This document shows, in pieces, positions 1 through 7,391 of a DNA stretch of 18,476 nt. The stretch comes from an uncultured Collinsella sp. (lineage in GTDB: Bacteria; Actinomycetota; Coriobacteriia; Coriobacteriales; Coriobacteriaceae). How positions within the stretch are numbered: position 1 is the first letter of the stretch; every line of letters begins with the position of its first letter. A program made the translations under genes and the position numbers. The notes beneath the pieces were generated by a model. It worked only from the letters and a program-made list of their open reading frames with translations, had not been told where the DNA came from and ran no database searches. The stretch lies in NCBI GenBank assembly GCA_902476475.1, contig CABSDO010000036.1, positions 1-18,476 on the forward strand, in the 5' to 3' direction.

Positions 1-14
1 GCAGGGGATGCGGT

Positions 15-137
15 GGCGTGACGGGGGTGTCTCTCCGGAACATTCCGCAGGACGCAAAGAGGCTCCGCAGCGCGAAGCGCGATGCGGAGCCTCTTTGCAT
101 GTCCGAGGACGTTCCGGAGAGAAACCCCCGTCACGCC
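15..137 (-). terminator. Long nested hairpin downstream of groEL, probable terminator
   Basis: Outer arms 15-41 and 111-137 are complementary at 26 of 27 positions. Inside them, 50-69 pairs with 83-104 apart from a two-base bulge, and the centre carries a further small GCGC-GAA-GCGC stem. The structure starts about 37 bases past the groEL stop. No T-run follows it on the minus strand, so if it terminates groESL it would be a U-less type. It could also be a mobile or structural palindrome. Confidence 0.6.
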
Positions 138-174
138 CCCGGATTCCCGGTGGGAGTTCTAGACCTTGTCGGCC

Positions 175-1812
175 TTAGTACATACCGCCGCCCTGCTGAC
201 CAGCGGTGGCAGCAGCGATAGCGTCCTCAAGCTGAGTATTCTTGGGCACATCGGAGACGGTAGCCTCGGTGATGAGGATCAGGCTGGCGACGGAAGCAGC
301 GTTCTGCAGGGTGACGCGGCTGACCTTGACGGGGTCGAGGACGCCCATCTCGATCATGTCGCCCCACTCGCCGTTGGCAGAGTTGAGACCCTGGCCGGCG
401 GGCAGCTCGGCAACCTTGTCGACCACGACAGCGCCCTCAAAGCCAGCGTTCTTGGCGATGGTGGCGACCGGAGCGGTCAGAGCCTTCTTGACGATATCGA
501 CGCCGATCTTCTCCTCGGGGTCGTCAATCTCGACAGCGTCGAGCGCAGGAGCAGCGTCCATGAAGGCGACGCCGCCGCCAGCGACAATGCCCTCCTCGAC
601 AGCAGCGCGGGTAGCCTGCAGGGCGTCCTCGACGCGATGCTTGATCTCCTTGAGCTCGGACTCGGTAGCAGCGCCGACCTTGATGACGGCAACGCCACCG
701 GAGAGCTTGGCCAGGCGCTCCTGGAGCTTCTCGCGGTCGAAGTCAGAGGTGGTGTTCTCCATCTCGCCCTTGATCTGAGCGATACGGGCGTCGATGGCCT
801 CCTTGGAGCCAGCGCCGCCGACGACGACGGTGTTGTCCTTGGAGATGGTGACAGACTTAGCGGTACCGAGCATATCGGCGGTGATGTCAGCGACCTTCAC
901 GCCCAGCTCGTCCAGAGCGGCCTGGCCACCGGTGAGGACGGCGATGTCCTCGAGGATGCGCTTGCGGCGATCGCCGTAGCCCGGAGCCTTGACGGCGCAG
1001 ACGTTGAGGGCGCCACGGATCTTGTTGAGGACGAGGGTGGGCAGGGCCTCGCCGTCGATGTCCTCAGCGATGATGAGCAGGCCACGGCCGGCGCGCTGGA
1101 CAGCCTCGAGAACGGGCATGATGTCCTGGACGCTGGAGATCTTCTGGTCGGTGATGAGGATGTACGGATCCTTCATCACGGCCTCCATGCGGTCGTTGTC
1201 CGTGACGAAGTAAGCGGAGACGTAGCCCTTGTCGAACTGCATGCCCTCGACGGTGTCGATGGTGATATCGAACGTCTGGGAATCCTCGACGGTGATGACG
1301 CCGTCCTTGCCCACGACCTCCATGGCCTCAGCGATCTTCTCGCCGACCTCGGGGTCACCGGCAGAGATGGTACCGACGGAAGCAATCTGCTCCTTGGTCT
1401 CGACCGGCTTGGCCTGCTTCTTCATTTCGGCGACGGCGGCGTTGACGGCCTTGTCGATGCCGCGACGGATGGCCAGCGGGTTGGCGCCAGCAGCGACGTT
1501 GCGCAGACCGTCGTTGACGATGGCCTGAGCGAGCAGGGTTGCGGTGGTTGTACCGTCACCCACGGTGTCGTTGGTCTTGGTGGCGACCTCCTTCACCAGC
1601 TGGGCGCCCATGTTCTCGATGTTGTCCTCGAGCTCGATCTCCTTAGCGACGGAAACGCCGTCGTTGGTGATGGTCGGGGCACCGAACGTGCGCTGCAGCG
1701 CAACGTAGCGGCCCTTGGGGCCCATGGTGACGGTAACGGCGTCGGCCAGAGTGTTGACGCCCTTTGCGAGCTTAGCGCGGGCATCGGTGTTGAACGTAAT
1801 GTTCTTTGCCAT
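175..1812 (-). CDS. groEL: Chaperonin GroEL (Hsp60)
   Basis: This is the 60-kDa chaperonin that forms the ATP-driven double-ring folding chamber in the cytoplasm and works with GroES. The 545-residue length is normal. The N-terminal equatorial part carries GPKGRYVALQ and the ATP-site motif GDGTTTATLLAQ (near residue 86). The KAPGYGDRRK segment of the apical domain lies near residue 275. The C-terminus is the usual Gly/Met-rich tail (GGQQGGGMY). The ATG is preceded by TTGGAGGATT at a good distance. The gene follows groES by 96 bases on the same strand, so the two almost certainly form one operon; groEL ends just before the hairpin at 15-137. A full-length open frame on the opposite strand is a codon-bias shadow. 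Confidence 0.99.
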   Translation of the reverse strand: MAKNITFNTDARAKLAKGVNTLADAVTVTMGPKGRYVALQRTFGAPTITNDGVSVAKEIELEDNIENMGAQLVKEVATKTNDTVGDGTTTATLLAQAIVNDGLRNVAAGANPLAIRRGIDKAVNAAVAEMKKQAKPVETKEQIASVGTISAGDPEVGEKIAEAMEVVGKDGVITVEDSQTFDITIDTVEGMQFDKGYVSAYFVTDNDRMEAVMKDPYILITDQKISSVQDIMPVLEAVQRAGRGLLIIAEDIDGEALPTLVLNKIRGALNVCAVKAPGYGDRRKRILEDIAVLTGGQAALDELGVKVADITADMLGTAKSVTISKDNTVVVGGAGSKEAIDARIAQIKGEMENTTSDFDREKLQERLAKLSGGVAVIKVGAATESELKEIKHRVEDALQATRAAVEEGIVAGGGVAFMDAAPALDAVEIDDPEEKIGVDIVKKALTAPVATIAKNAGFEGAVVVDKVAELPAGQGLNSANGEWGDMIEMGVLDPVKVSRVTLQNAASVASLILITEATVSDVPKNTQLEDAIAAATAGQQGGGMY

Positions 1813-1908
1813 GGTGAGTAATCCTCCAAAAGAAATGTGACTCGCGTCGCCGCTTCCGAGTCCTATGCAGCGACCGCGTTCAAAAACGAATCAGAGAGTC
1901 TGACGAGA

Positions 1909-2202
1909 CTAGGCCTCAACGACGGCGTAGATGTCGTCGGCACGCATCAGCAGATACTTCTCGCCGTCGACCTTGACCTCGTTGCCACCGAACTTGCCGT
2001 AGATGACAACGTCGCCGACCTGAACGTCCATGGGGATGCGCTCACCCTTGTCGTTGACCTTGCCGGCGCCAACGGCAACGATGGTGCCGCGCTGCGGCTT
2101 CTCCTGAGCGTTGCTGGCGATATACAGACCAGAAGCGGTCTTCTGCTCGGCCTCGTCGGGCTTGACCAGAACACGATCTGCAAGCGGCTTCAAAGACGAC
2201 AT
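1909..2202 (-). CDS. groES: Co-chaperonin GroES (Hsp10)
   Basis: GroES is the heptameric lid of the GroEL chamber. The 97-residue product starts MSSLKPLADRVLVKP, the classic GroES opening. It has the mobile-loop region EAEQKTASGLYIASNAQEKP (about residues 17-36), then RGTIVAVGAGK and the GDVVIYGKFGG barrel strand. The start has a strong AAGGAGGAGACAAGC leader. It is the first gene of the groES-groEL operon. Upstream lies a short AT-rich region holding a small hairpin but no recognisable CIRCE or HAIR operator, then a very long palindrome (2332-2558) that separates the operon from the amidohydrolase gene. Confidence 0.99.
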   Translation of the reverse strand: MSSLKPLADRVLVKPDEAEQKTASGLYIASNAQEKPQRGTIVAVGAGKVNDKGERIPMDVQVGDVVIYGKFGGNEVKVDGEKYLLMRADDIYAVVEA

Positions 2203-2224
2203 GCTTGTCTCCTCCTTTTTGGGC

Positions 2225-2243
2225 CGCGTGGTTATGCCACGCG
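2225..2243 (-). other. Small leader hairpin just upstream of the groES ribosome binding site
   Basis: CGCGTGG and CCACGCG form a perfect 7-bp stem around a 5-base loop, about 8 bases upstream of the groES Shine-Dalgarno sequence. It would lie in the 5' untranslated RNA. It might affect stability or translation of groES, or act as a protein site; the sequence alone does not decide. Confidence 0.4.
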
Positions 2244-2274
2244 AATTAACCCTTTTTGTTTGCGTACGCGTTGA

Positions 2275-2330
2275 ATGGTACCCACGAATGGCGGGTTATA
2301 CAACACAGAGTCAAAAAATCTTATTTTTTG
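2275..2330 (-). promoter_or_regulatory. Candidate groESL promoter region
   Basis: The only AT-rich stretch upstream of groES lies here. On the minus strand one candidate pair is TTGTAT (2298-2303), 17 bases, TACCAT (2275-2280). TATAAC at 2295-2300 is another possible -10, and TTGACT at 2309-2314 another possible -35, but these two are not well spaced. I saw no TTAGCACTC-N9-GAGTGCTAA (CIRCE) and no HspR HAIR repeat. The exact start is uncertain. Confidence 0.3.
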
Positions 2331-2331
2331 G

Positions 2332-2558
2332 CACTTAGATTTTCTGAATGCCGGGGGATAACTTAGCGGTGGCCCCCGTGTGGCTCCGGAGGGGCGGGGC
2401 ATAAGGTTTCCTGCTCGGGCAGTCCTGCTCGCACGAAGGCCACATTAAGTGGCCTTCGGCTCGTGCGGAACTCGCGATAAACCTTATGCCCCGCCCCTCC
2501 GGAGCCACACGGGGGCCAGGTTAACTAATTCGGGCCCGGCATTCAGAAAAGTCAGTGC
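2332..2558. repeat. 227-base nested palindrome with 39-bp perfect arms
   Basis: The inner arms 2371-2409 and 2479-2517 are exact reverse complements over 39 bases. The outer arms 2340-2355 and 2535-2550 are exact over 16 bases, and GCACT/AGTGC (2332-2336, 2554-2558) extends the symmetry. At the centre, 2434-2443 pairs with 2449-2458 around a 5-base loop. It lies between the 3' end of the amidohydrolase gene and the groES promoter. It could be a terminator or insulator, a cruciform or a MITE-like element. I saw no target duplication and no coding capacity. Confidence 0.85.
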
Positions 2559-2623
2559 AGCAAAATGGCGATGCAGATGGGATGCACAAGATAGGGGCAC
2601 GTTGTTGGGACGCGCTCTTTTTG

Positions 2624-2686
2624 TTGCGGTGGAATAGTTCCTGTTTTTGGGCTTGAAGGCCGATTTTAGGGACTATTTCACCGCAA
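2624..2686. repeat. Imperfect 19-bp hairpin just past the amidohydrolase stop
   Basis: Arms 2624-2642 and 2668-2686 pair at 17 of 19 positions (TTGCGGTG...CACCGCAA at the base), with a 25-base loop. It begins about 20 bases after the minus-strand stop at 2707. No T-run follows in the minus direction, so it is either a U-less terminator of the amidohydrolase gene or a small repeat element. Between this hairpin and the palindrome ending at 2558 I see nothing recognisable. Confidence 0.55.
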
Positions 2687-2706
2687 CTGAGGGGTGGGAT
2701 GCGGGG

Positions 2707-4356
2707 CTAGCGCTCGTAGATTACGTTACCTGCCAGGTAGGTGGCCTGAACCTTGGTGGCTTGGAGCTCTTGGGGATCAACGGTAAGCGGGTTTTGGTCC
2801 AGGACTACCAGGTCGGCGTACTTGCCGGGCTCCAAGCTGCCGAGGTTTTGCTCGTCGCTCGCTGCATAGGCGCTGCCCAGGGTGTAGTTGCGCAAGGCTG
2901 TTGCCGCATCGATGCGCTCGCTCGGCAACCAGCCGCCCTCGGGCCAGTGGCTTTTGGGGTCTTGGCGCGTGATAGCCGTGTAGAGCACGTTCATGCTGGT
3001 AACGGCTGTGATGGGGCTATCGGTGCCGAAGGCTTGGCGGATGCCGCGCTGCTTATAGGTCGCAAACGGCCACATGATGCGGCTGCGCTCCAAGCCCAGA
3101 TCGCGCTCCGGACCACCCGGGTCGAGCGTGATATGGCAGGGCTGGCTCGAAGCAACCACGTTGAGCTTGCGCAGACGATCGATGTCCTGAGGCAGCAGAT
3201 TCTCCAAATGCTCAAGCGTATTATGACCGTGCTGGGGCAGGCCGTAGAGCTCTGCCGCCTCCTCAAAGATATCGAGTGCGGCATGGATGGCACCGTCGCC
3301 GATAACGTGGATGCGCACGGTGTGACCGCGCTCCGCGGCCGCCAGAACCAGTTTGCGCATGCGCTCAGCCGGGACCGTCAGACGGCCCTGGTCGCCCGGG
3401 AACCGCGGATTGGTATAGGGCTCGGTGAGATATGCCGTGTGTTCGCTCGACACGCCGTCGAAGAACTGCTTGAAACCCGGCGCCGAAAGCAGCGCGTTGT
3501 TCGCGTAACGTACCTGGAGCTCTTCTAGACGCGACTGGTCATCCAGCAGCGTGGGGAACAGATGGGCACGAATGCCCAGCTTGCCGGCCGTCTGCAGTTT
3601 GTCGTAGACATCGTCGCGGATAAAATCACAGCCCGGCATGGGCATGAGCGACATATCGCAGATCGAGGTGATGCCCTGCTCGGCCATGCGCCTCATTTGA
3701 TCGGCGTAAGCGCTTGCGATGCGATCTTCGCCCAGCCACTCAAGGCAGCGCGGCAACAACTGCATGGCAGCCGCTTCGTGAGCAATACCCGTGAGCTCGC
3801 CGTTTGCGTCCTTGTCGTAGCTGCCGCCCGCTGGCGGCTCGCTGTCGCGCGTGACGCCGAGCGCCTCGAGCGCGCGGCTGTTGAGCCAAAGCGTATGCCC
3901 GTCGCCCGAGTACATAACGCAGGGACGATCGGGGAATGCCGCATCGAGCGACGCCTTGGTAGGATGCTCGGGCGGGTCCCAACGGTAGTCACGCCAGCCC
4001 TGCGTTACAGCCCAAGCGTCGTCGGGCAGGTCCTGGGAAAACTCGAGCGCGTGCTGCACCAGTGCCGCCTCGGACGTACCCATATCCATGAGCATGTACG
4101 GCGAGGAACCGACCGAGGTATGGAAGAAGTGCAGATGAGCGTCATGGAAACCGGGGCAGACAAACTGCTCACCGTAGTCGATAACCGGCGTGGCGGCGGG
4201 AGCGGCGGCAATCACGTCATCGGGCGCACCGACTGCGACGATGCGGTCGCCTGCGATGGCAATCGCCAGATCGCGGACGGCATCGATGCCGTCTTGCGCG
4301 GTAAAGACGTTCTTGGAGCGGATAATCCGATCGATATGTTGCATGGGCATCCCCAT
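2707..4356 (-). CDS. YtcJ-like metal-dependent amidohydrolase (Amidohydro_3 family)
   Basis: The product has about 549 residues and belongs to the amidohydrolase superfamily (TIM-barrel, metal-dependent hydrolysis of C-N bonds). Visible signatures are an N-terminal beta-sandwich start (IDRIIRSKNVFTAQDG), the metal motif PGFHDAHLHFF near residues 68-78, HVIGDGAIHAALD with a ligand-type His, QPCHITLDPG, and FGTDSPITAVTSM carrying the likely catalytic Asp. It ends in the family's second sandwich half (GSLEPGKYADLVVLDQNPL). The substrate is unknown. Three in-frame ATGs sit at 4356, 4350 and 4344; no strong Shine-Dalgarno separates them. The open frame extends much further upstream, but that part overlaps the divergent M20 gene and is not real. 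There is no signal peptide, so it is probably cytoplasmic. Confidence 0.93.
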   Translation of the reverse strand: MGMPMQHIDRIIRSKNVFTAQDGIDAVRDLAIAIAGDRIVAVGAPDDVIAAAPAATPVIDYGEQFVCPGFHDAHLHFFHTSVGSSPYMLMDMGTSEAALVQHALEFSQDLPDDAWAVTQGWRDYRWDPPEHPTKASLDAAFPDRPCVMYSGDGHTLWLNSRALEALGVTRDSEPPAGGSYDKDANGELTGIAHEAAAMQLLPRCLEWLGEDRIASAYADQMRRMAEQGITSICDMSLMPMPGCDFIRDDVYDKLQTAGKLGIRAHLFPTLLDDQSRLEELQVRYANNALLSAPGFKQFFDGVSSEHTAYLTEPYTNPRFPGDQGRLTVPAERMRKLVLAAAERGHTVRIHVIGDGAIHAALDIFEEAAELYGLPQHGHNTLEHLENLLPQDIDRLRKLNVVASSQPCHITLDPGGPERDLGLERSRIMWPFATYKQRGIRQAFGTDSPITAVTSMNVLYTAITRQDPKSHWPEGGWLPSERIDAATALRNYTLGSAYAASDEQNLGSLEPGKYADLVVLDQNPLTVDPQELQATKVQATYLAGNVIYER

Positions 4357-4431
4357 CTCTGGCAGGAAATTCAATACCCCCGAGTGTACTCCCCCGCCCT
4401 TGCAACAAAACCCCAAGCGGCAAACGGCAAC

Positions 4432-4461
4432 TTTACCAGCCCTAGCGGCAGGTGGCATACT
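4432..4461 (+). promoter_or_regulatory. Candidate promoter of the M20 gene
   Basis: TTTACC (4432-4437), an 18-base spacer and CATACT (4456-4461) match the -35 and -10 consensus at four of six positions each, about 50 bases before the M20 start. The 156-base gap 4357-4512 must hold promoters for both divergent genes. No clear minus-strand pair was found for the amidohydrolase. Confidence 0.35.
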
Positions 4462-4512
4462 GGAGAGAGCCTGTACGATTTTGCGATCAACCCAGCAAGG
4501 AGCAAATCGACC

Positions 4513-5976
4513 ATGACGAAGACCAAGGCACAGCAGATTATGGCGGCAACCGCGGTTCGCGCGGCAGACGACGTCACCGCGGCCATCCGAGATATCGCCG
4601 CCGAGTTTGAGCCCTACATCATCAAGCAGCGCCGGCACTTCCATAAGCATCCGGAGCTGAGCCTTGCCGAGGAGCGCACAACCTCCGACATCGCCAACCA
4701 GCTCGACGCCATGAATATCCCCTATGAGCGCCCCCTCAAGACAGGCCTGGTGGCGACCCTTCGCGGCACCGCACCCGACGCCTATCGCGAGGACGGCACG
4801 CCGCGCCGCCGCATCCTGCTGCGTGCCGATATCGACGCCCTGCCCGTCACCGAGCAGACCGGCGAGGAATTCGCCAGCGTCAACGAGGGCCGCATGCATG
4901 CCTGCGGCCACGACTGCCACATCGCCATGATGCTCGGCACGCTGCAAATCCTGCGCCATATGACCGACGACATCCACGGCGAGGTCCGCATCGTCTTCCA
5001 GCCCAGTGAGGAAAACGGCCAGGGCGCCAAACTCATGATCGGCGCGGGCGTGCTCGACGGCGTCGATGGCGCTTACGCCGCGCACATCTGGAGCGAGGTC
5101 GACGCCGGCACCGTAAGCTGCGAGCCCGGCCCGCGCATGGCCAATACCGACTGGTTCCGCATCGATGTCCGCGGTACCTCGTGCCACGGCGCCATGCCCC
5201 AGCGCGGCCACGACGCCGTTATGGTTGCCGCCGAGATTGTCAACGCCCTGCAGACCATCGTCTCGCGCGAGATAAGCCCCTACGAGCCGGCCGTCATCAC
5301 CGTCGGCGAGCTGCATGGCGGCACCGCGCGCAACGTTATCGCCGGCACGGCCTACCTCGCCGGCACGGTGCGCACCTACGGAGATTCAACCCACGAGGAA
5401 ATGCCGGAACTTATGCGCCGCATCGTGGAGCATACCGCGGCCGCCTTGGGCGCCGAGGCAGAGCTCACCGACTACACCATCGCCAACTACAAGGTCGAAA
5501 ACGACGCGGGCTCGAGCGAGCGCTGCCGTCAGGCTGTAATTAAGTGTCTGGGTCCCGCCGGTCAAGGCCATTATCGCGGCACGCTTTCGGGCGAGGATTT
5601 TTCGGAGTACCTGCGCCGCGTACCGGGCGTGCTCGCCTTTGTAGGTACGCGCAACCCCAAGATTGGCGCCACGTACGCCCAACATTCCTGCTTTTACAAG
5701 ATCGACGAGAGCGTGCTGGCCAAGGGCTCCATGGTGGCAGCCCAGTATGCTATCGACTTTTTGGCCGAGCCCACGCAAGAGGAGCTCGACGGTCCCGCGA
5801 TCACCGCGGTCGCCGAAACCAACCCCGATCTGGCCGCCAAGTTACGCTCTGCCAAGGCGACGACCGCCGAGGCTCGCGACGCCATCCATGATGCCCGCAC
5901 GGCTCGCCATGCCGCAATCAAGGGCATCCACGAAGCCCGCGCCGCCGCTCGTCACGAGGATAAGCACGACGAGTAG
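4513..5976 (+). CDS. M20 family amidohydrolase/peptidase (hippurate hydrolase / N-acyl amino acid hydrolase type)
   Basis: This is a 487-residue zinc-type hydrolase of the M20D/AbgB-HipO group, which removes acyl or aminoacyl groups from N-acylated substrates. Visible are HFHKHPELSLAEERTT (about 42-57), LLRADIDALPVTEQTG with the metal-site Asp, MHACGHDCH (Cys131 and His133 region), PSEENGQGA with the catalytic Glu pair (about 166-167), AAHIW (His191), GTVRTYGD, and a late His in TYAQHSC. The ATG at 4513 is chosen because AAGGAG lies 10 bases upstream and homology-like sequence begins there. The frame stays open upstream but overlaps the amidohydrolase. An unusual Ala-rich, charged tail of about 69 residues follows the catalytic fold. 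It is transcribed away from the YtcJ-like gene; exact substrate unknown. Confidence 0.93.
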   Translation: MTKTKAQQIMAATAVRAADDVTAAIRDIAAEFEPYIIKQRRHFHKHPELSLAEERTTSDIANQLDAMNIPYERPLKTGLVATLRGTAPDAYREDGTPRRRILLRADIDALPVTEQTGEEFASVNEGRMHACGHDCHIAMMLGTLQILRHMTDDIHGEVRIVFQPSEENGQGAKLMIGAGVLDGVDGAYAAHIWSEVDAGTVSCEPGPRMANTDWFRIDVRGTSCHGAMPQRGHDAVMVAAEIVNALQTIVSREISPYEPAVITVGELHGGTARNVIAGTAYLAGTVRTYGDSTHEEMPELMRRIVEHTAAALGAEAELTDYTIANYKVENDAGSSERCRQAVIKCLGPAGQGHYRGTLSGEDFSEYLRRVPGVLAFVGTRNPKIGATYAQHSCFYKIDESVLAKGSMVAAQYAIDFLAEPTQEELDGPAITAVAETNPDLAAKLRSAKATTAEARDAIHDARTARHAAIKGIHEARAAARHEDKHDE

Positions 5977-6012
5977 TCGTCACACCCATCCATAACAACC
6001 TGGCTAAAGCAA

Positions 6013-6048
6013 AGCGGGGGCGGACGTGTCGAAACGTCCGCCCCCGCT
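6013..6048. terminator. Bidirectional intrinsic terminator between convergent genes
   Basis: A perfect 15-bp GC-rich stem (6013-6027 with 6034-6048) encloses a 6-base loop. It lies 36 bases after the M20 stop and about 50 bases after the stop of the convergent membrane-protein gene. On the minus strand it is followed by TTTGCTTT, on the plus strand by CATTTGTC, so both directions are plausible. Confidence 0.85.
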
Positions 6049-6060
6049 CATTTGTCAAGC

Positions 6061-6087
6061 GCTATTTCTACCCCGTCCCCAAATGGC
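6061..6087 (-). repeat. Small REP-like palindrome, CCCCGTCCCC core
   Basis: GCTATTT (6061-6067) and AAATGGC (6081-6087) form arms matching at six of seven positions around a CCCCGTCCCC-containing loop. Reading minus, it starts 11 bases after the stop codon of the zinc-ribbon membrane protein gene. It is grouped with the GGGACAGG-loop elements elsewhere in the window by layout and core; it is one of the weaker members. Confidence 0.4.
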
Positions 6088-6098
6088 AGGCGGCATGG

Positions 6099-7391
6099 CT
6101 ACTCGTCCTGAGGGTCCTCGTCGGAACTTGGCTCAGGCTCGGGCGCCGGCTCAGGTGCAGGTGTCGGCTCCGGCTCAGGCACAGGCGCCGGCTCAGGCTC
6201 GGGCTCGGGCTCGGGCGCAGACGCGGTCTCGGGTGCAGGTGCCGACTCAGGCTTGGGCTCGGGCTCAGGCGCGACATCCGGAGCGCTGTAACCCGAGGGA
6301 GCGGACTTCTTCTCGAAGGGCAATACAAAAGTCAGGACGTCGTCCTTGTCCTCGTCGGCCCACTCGCTTGCATAACGTGCGACCCAATAGCCAACGGCAC
6401 GGTACTTGAGCATCTTGCCAAAGACCGTAAGAAATACGGTGACAAAAGCGACCAGCACCAGGAACAGCACGAGTGTGATGCCGCCACGGGCAACAATCGC
6501 CTCAATATCCGTAGGACGATAGTAGTAGCTATACATACCGATAGAGGCAATGGCGCCAAAGACGGCTTTCAAGATCCACATGACAACGTTGGCGACCAAG
6601 CCCGTCAAAAACTCGGGAAGCCACGAAGCGCAGAACAGCTTGGCCTTATTGTTCTTAAAGGCCGCCCAGACCTTATCGAGTGAAAACGCGCTCTCGACGC
6701 GACCGGTCACCGCAAAGTGCATCACGGCAATGTCGGCGAACATCTTAAAGAAGACCCCCAGGACCGCCGTGGCAATCATAGCCAGAACGAGCAGGCCGAG
6801 CGAACCAAACAGCGCAGCCTCGAGCGCATAAGAGCCGTAATACGAATACGAGCCCGCGGCGCCAATTACCACGCTCTCCACCAGCGAAAGCACTACACCG
6901 ATAACGGGAATGGCAGCGATAACCTCGAGCACGACCGAAATAACGCTCGAAAAGACTCCAAGGCCAAACGATGTGGAACGCATCAACGGACGATCCATAC
7001 CGTCATCAATCTTAAGCGACAGATCGCGACCCCACTCGATGCCAAAGCCCGAACCGCACACGCTCGCCACGTAAGCGGCCAAAAAGCCGATAGCGGCTGC
7101 AATACCGCCGATAACGGGGATGAACAGCACGAGCACCGACACGACACAGATAAGCGCCGGCAAAAAGGCAATCTGGCACACGCGCTGCAGCACGCCCGGC
7201 GTCTTGGTCATATCCTCAAACGCCTGAGCCATGCAGCCCTTGGGCACGTTCGTGACAGGTTGAGGGACAAACTGCTGAGGTTGAGGCTGACCCTGAGGGG
7301 CGGAGGCTGCAGCACCGACATTGGGGGCGCCACACACGCCGCAGAACTTATCGTTATCGCCCATGGGGGCGCCACACTGCGAGCAGAACAT
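6099..7391 (-). CDS. Zinc-ribbon polytopic membrane protein with Pro/Glu-rich tail (DUF4013-like)
   Basis: The product has 430 residues and unknown function. It opens with a zinc ribbon, CSQCGAPMGDNDKFCGVC, giving Cys pairs at 3/6 and 17/20. A Gln/Pro linker follows, then a hydrophobic domain with roughly six to eight membrane segments (for example VLVLFIPVIGGIAAAIGFLA and ITLVLFLVLVAFVTVFLTVF). The organisation suggests the DUF4013 family, an assignment from memory rather than a search. The last 60 or so residues are Pro-Glu/Pro-Ala repeats ending in an acidic stretch. The ATG at 7391 is chosen because GAAGGG lies at a normal distance; the ATG at 7400 would have that motif directly abutting it. 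It is convergent with the M20 gene and shares its terminator. Confidence 0.8.
   Translation of the reverse strand: MFCSQCGAPMGDNDKFCGVCGAPNVGAAASAPQGQPQPQQFVPQPVTNVPKGCMAQAFEDMTKTPGVLQRVCQIAFLPALICVVSVLVLFIPVIGGIAAAIGFLAAYVASVCGSGFGIEWGRDLSLKIDDGMDRPLMRSTSFGLGVFSSVISVVLEVIAAIPVIGVVLSLVESVVIGAAGSYSYYGSYALEAALFGSLGLLVLAMIATAVLGVFFKMFADIAVMHFAVTGRVESAFSLDKVWAAFKNNKAKLFCASWLPEFLTGLVANVVMWILKAVFGAIASIGMYSYYYRPTDIEAIVARGGITLVLFLVLVAFVTVFLTVFGKMLKYRAVGYWVARYASEWADEDKDDVLTFVLPFEKKSAPSGYSAPDVAPEPEPKPESAPAPETASAPEPEPEPEPAPVPEPEPTPAPEPAPEPEPSSDEDPQDE
6123..6272 (-). repeat. Low-complexity region encoding Pro-Glu/Pro-Ala repeats
   Basis: About 150 bases of GGCTC-rich hexamer-like repeats encode PEP/PAP units at the C-terminus of the zinc-ribbon membrane protein. 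Such DNA is prone to slippage, so the unit number may vary between strains. Confidence 0.8.

Noticed and set aside
166..1821. 551-residue open frame on the plus strand opposite groEL
   Set aside because: It mirrors groEL in a complementary codon phase, is rich in Asp/Gly/Leu/Val as expected from GC-biased codons, and shows no family motif or ribosome binding site.
2331..2338. GGCACTTAG as half of a CIRCE operator
   Set aside because: It does not match TTAGCACTC/GAGTGCTAA closely enough and has no partner half at the right spacing; it belongs partly to the long palindrome.
2332..2558. Insertion sequence at the long palindrome
   Set aside because: There is no transposase frame, and no target-site duplication next to the outer arms.
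3562..4512. Upstream extension of the M20 frame
   Set aside because: It lies antisense to the YtcJ-like gene and has no M20 sequence; the ATG at 4513 has a proper AAGGAG.
4357..5316. Upstream extension of the YtcJ-like frame
   Set aside because: It lies antisense to the M20 catalytic domain; recognisable amidohydrolase sequence begins only near 4350.
6123..6272. Short-unit repeats as a CRISPR or non-coding tandem array
   Set aside because: Units are in frame and encode a Pro-Glu tail; there are no spacers.
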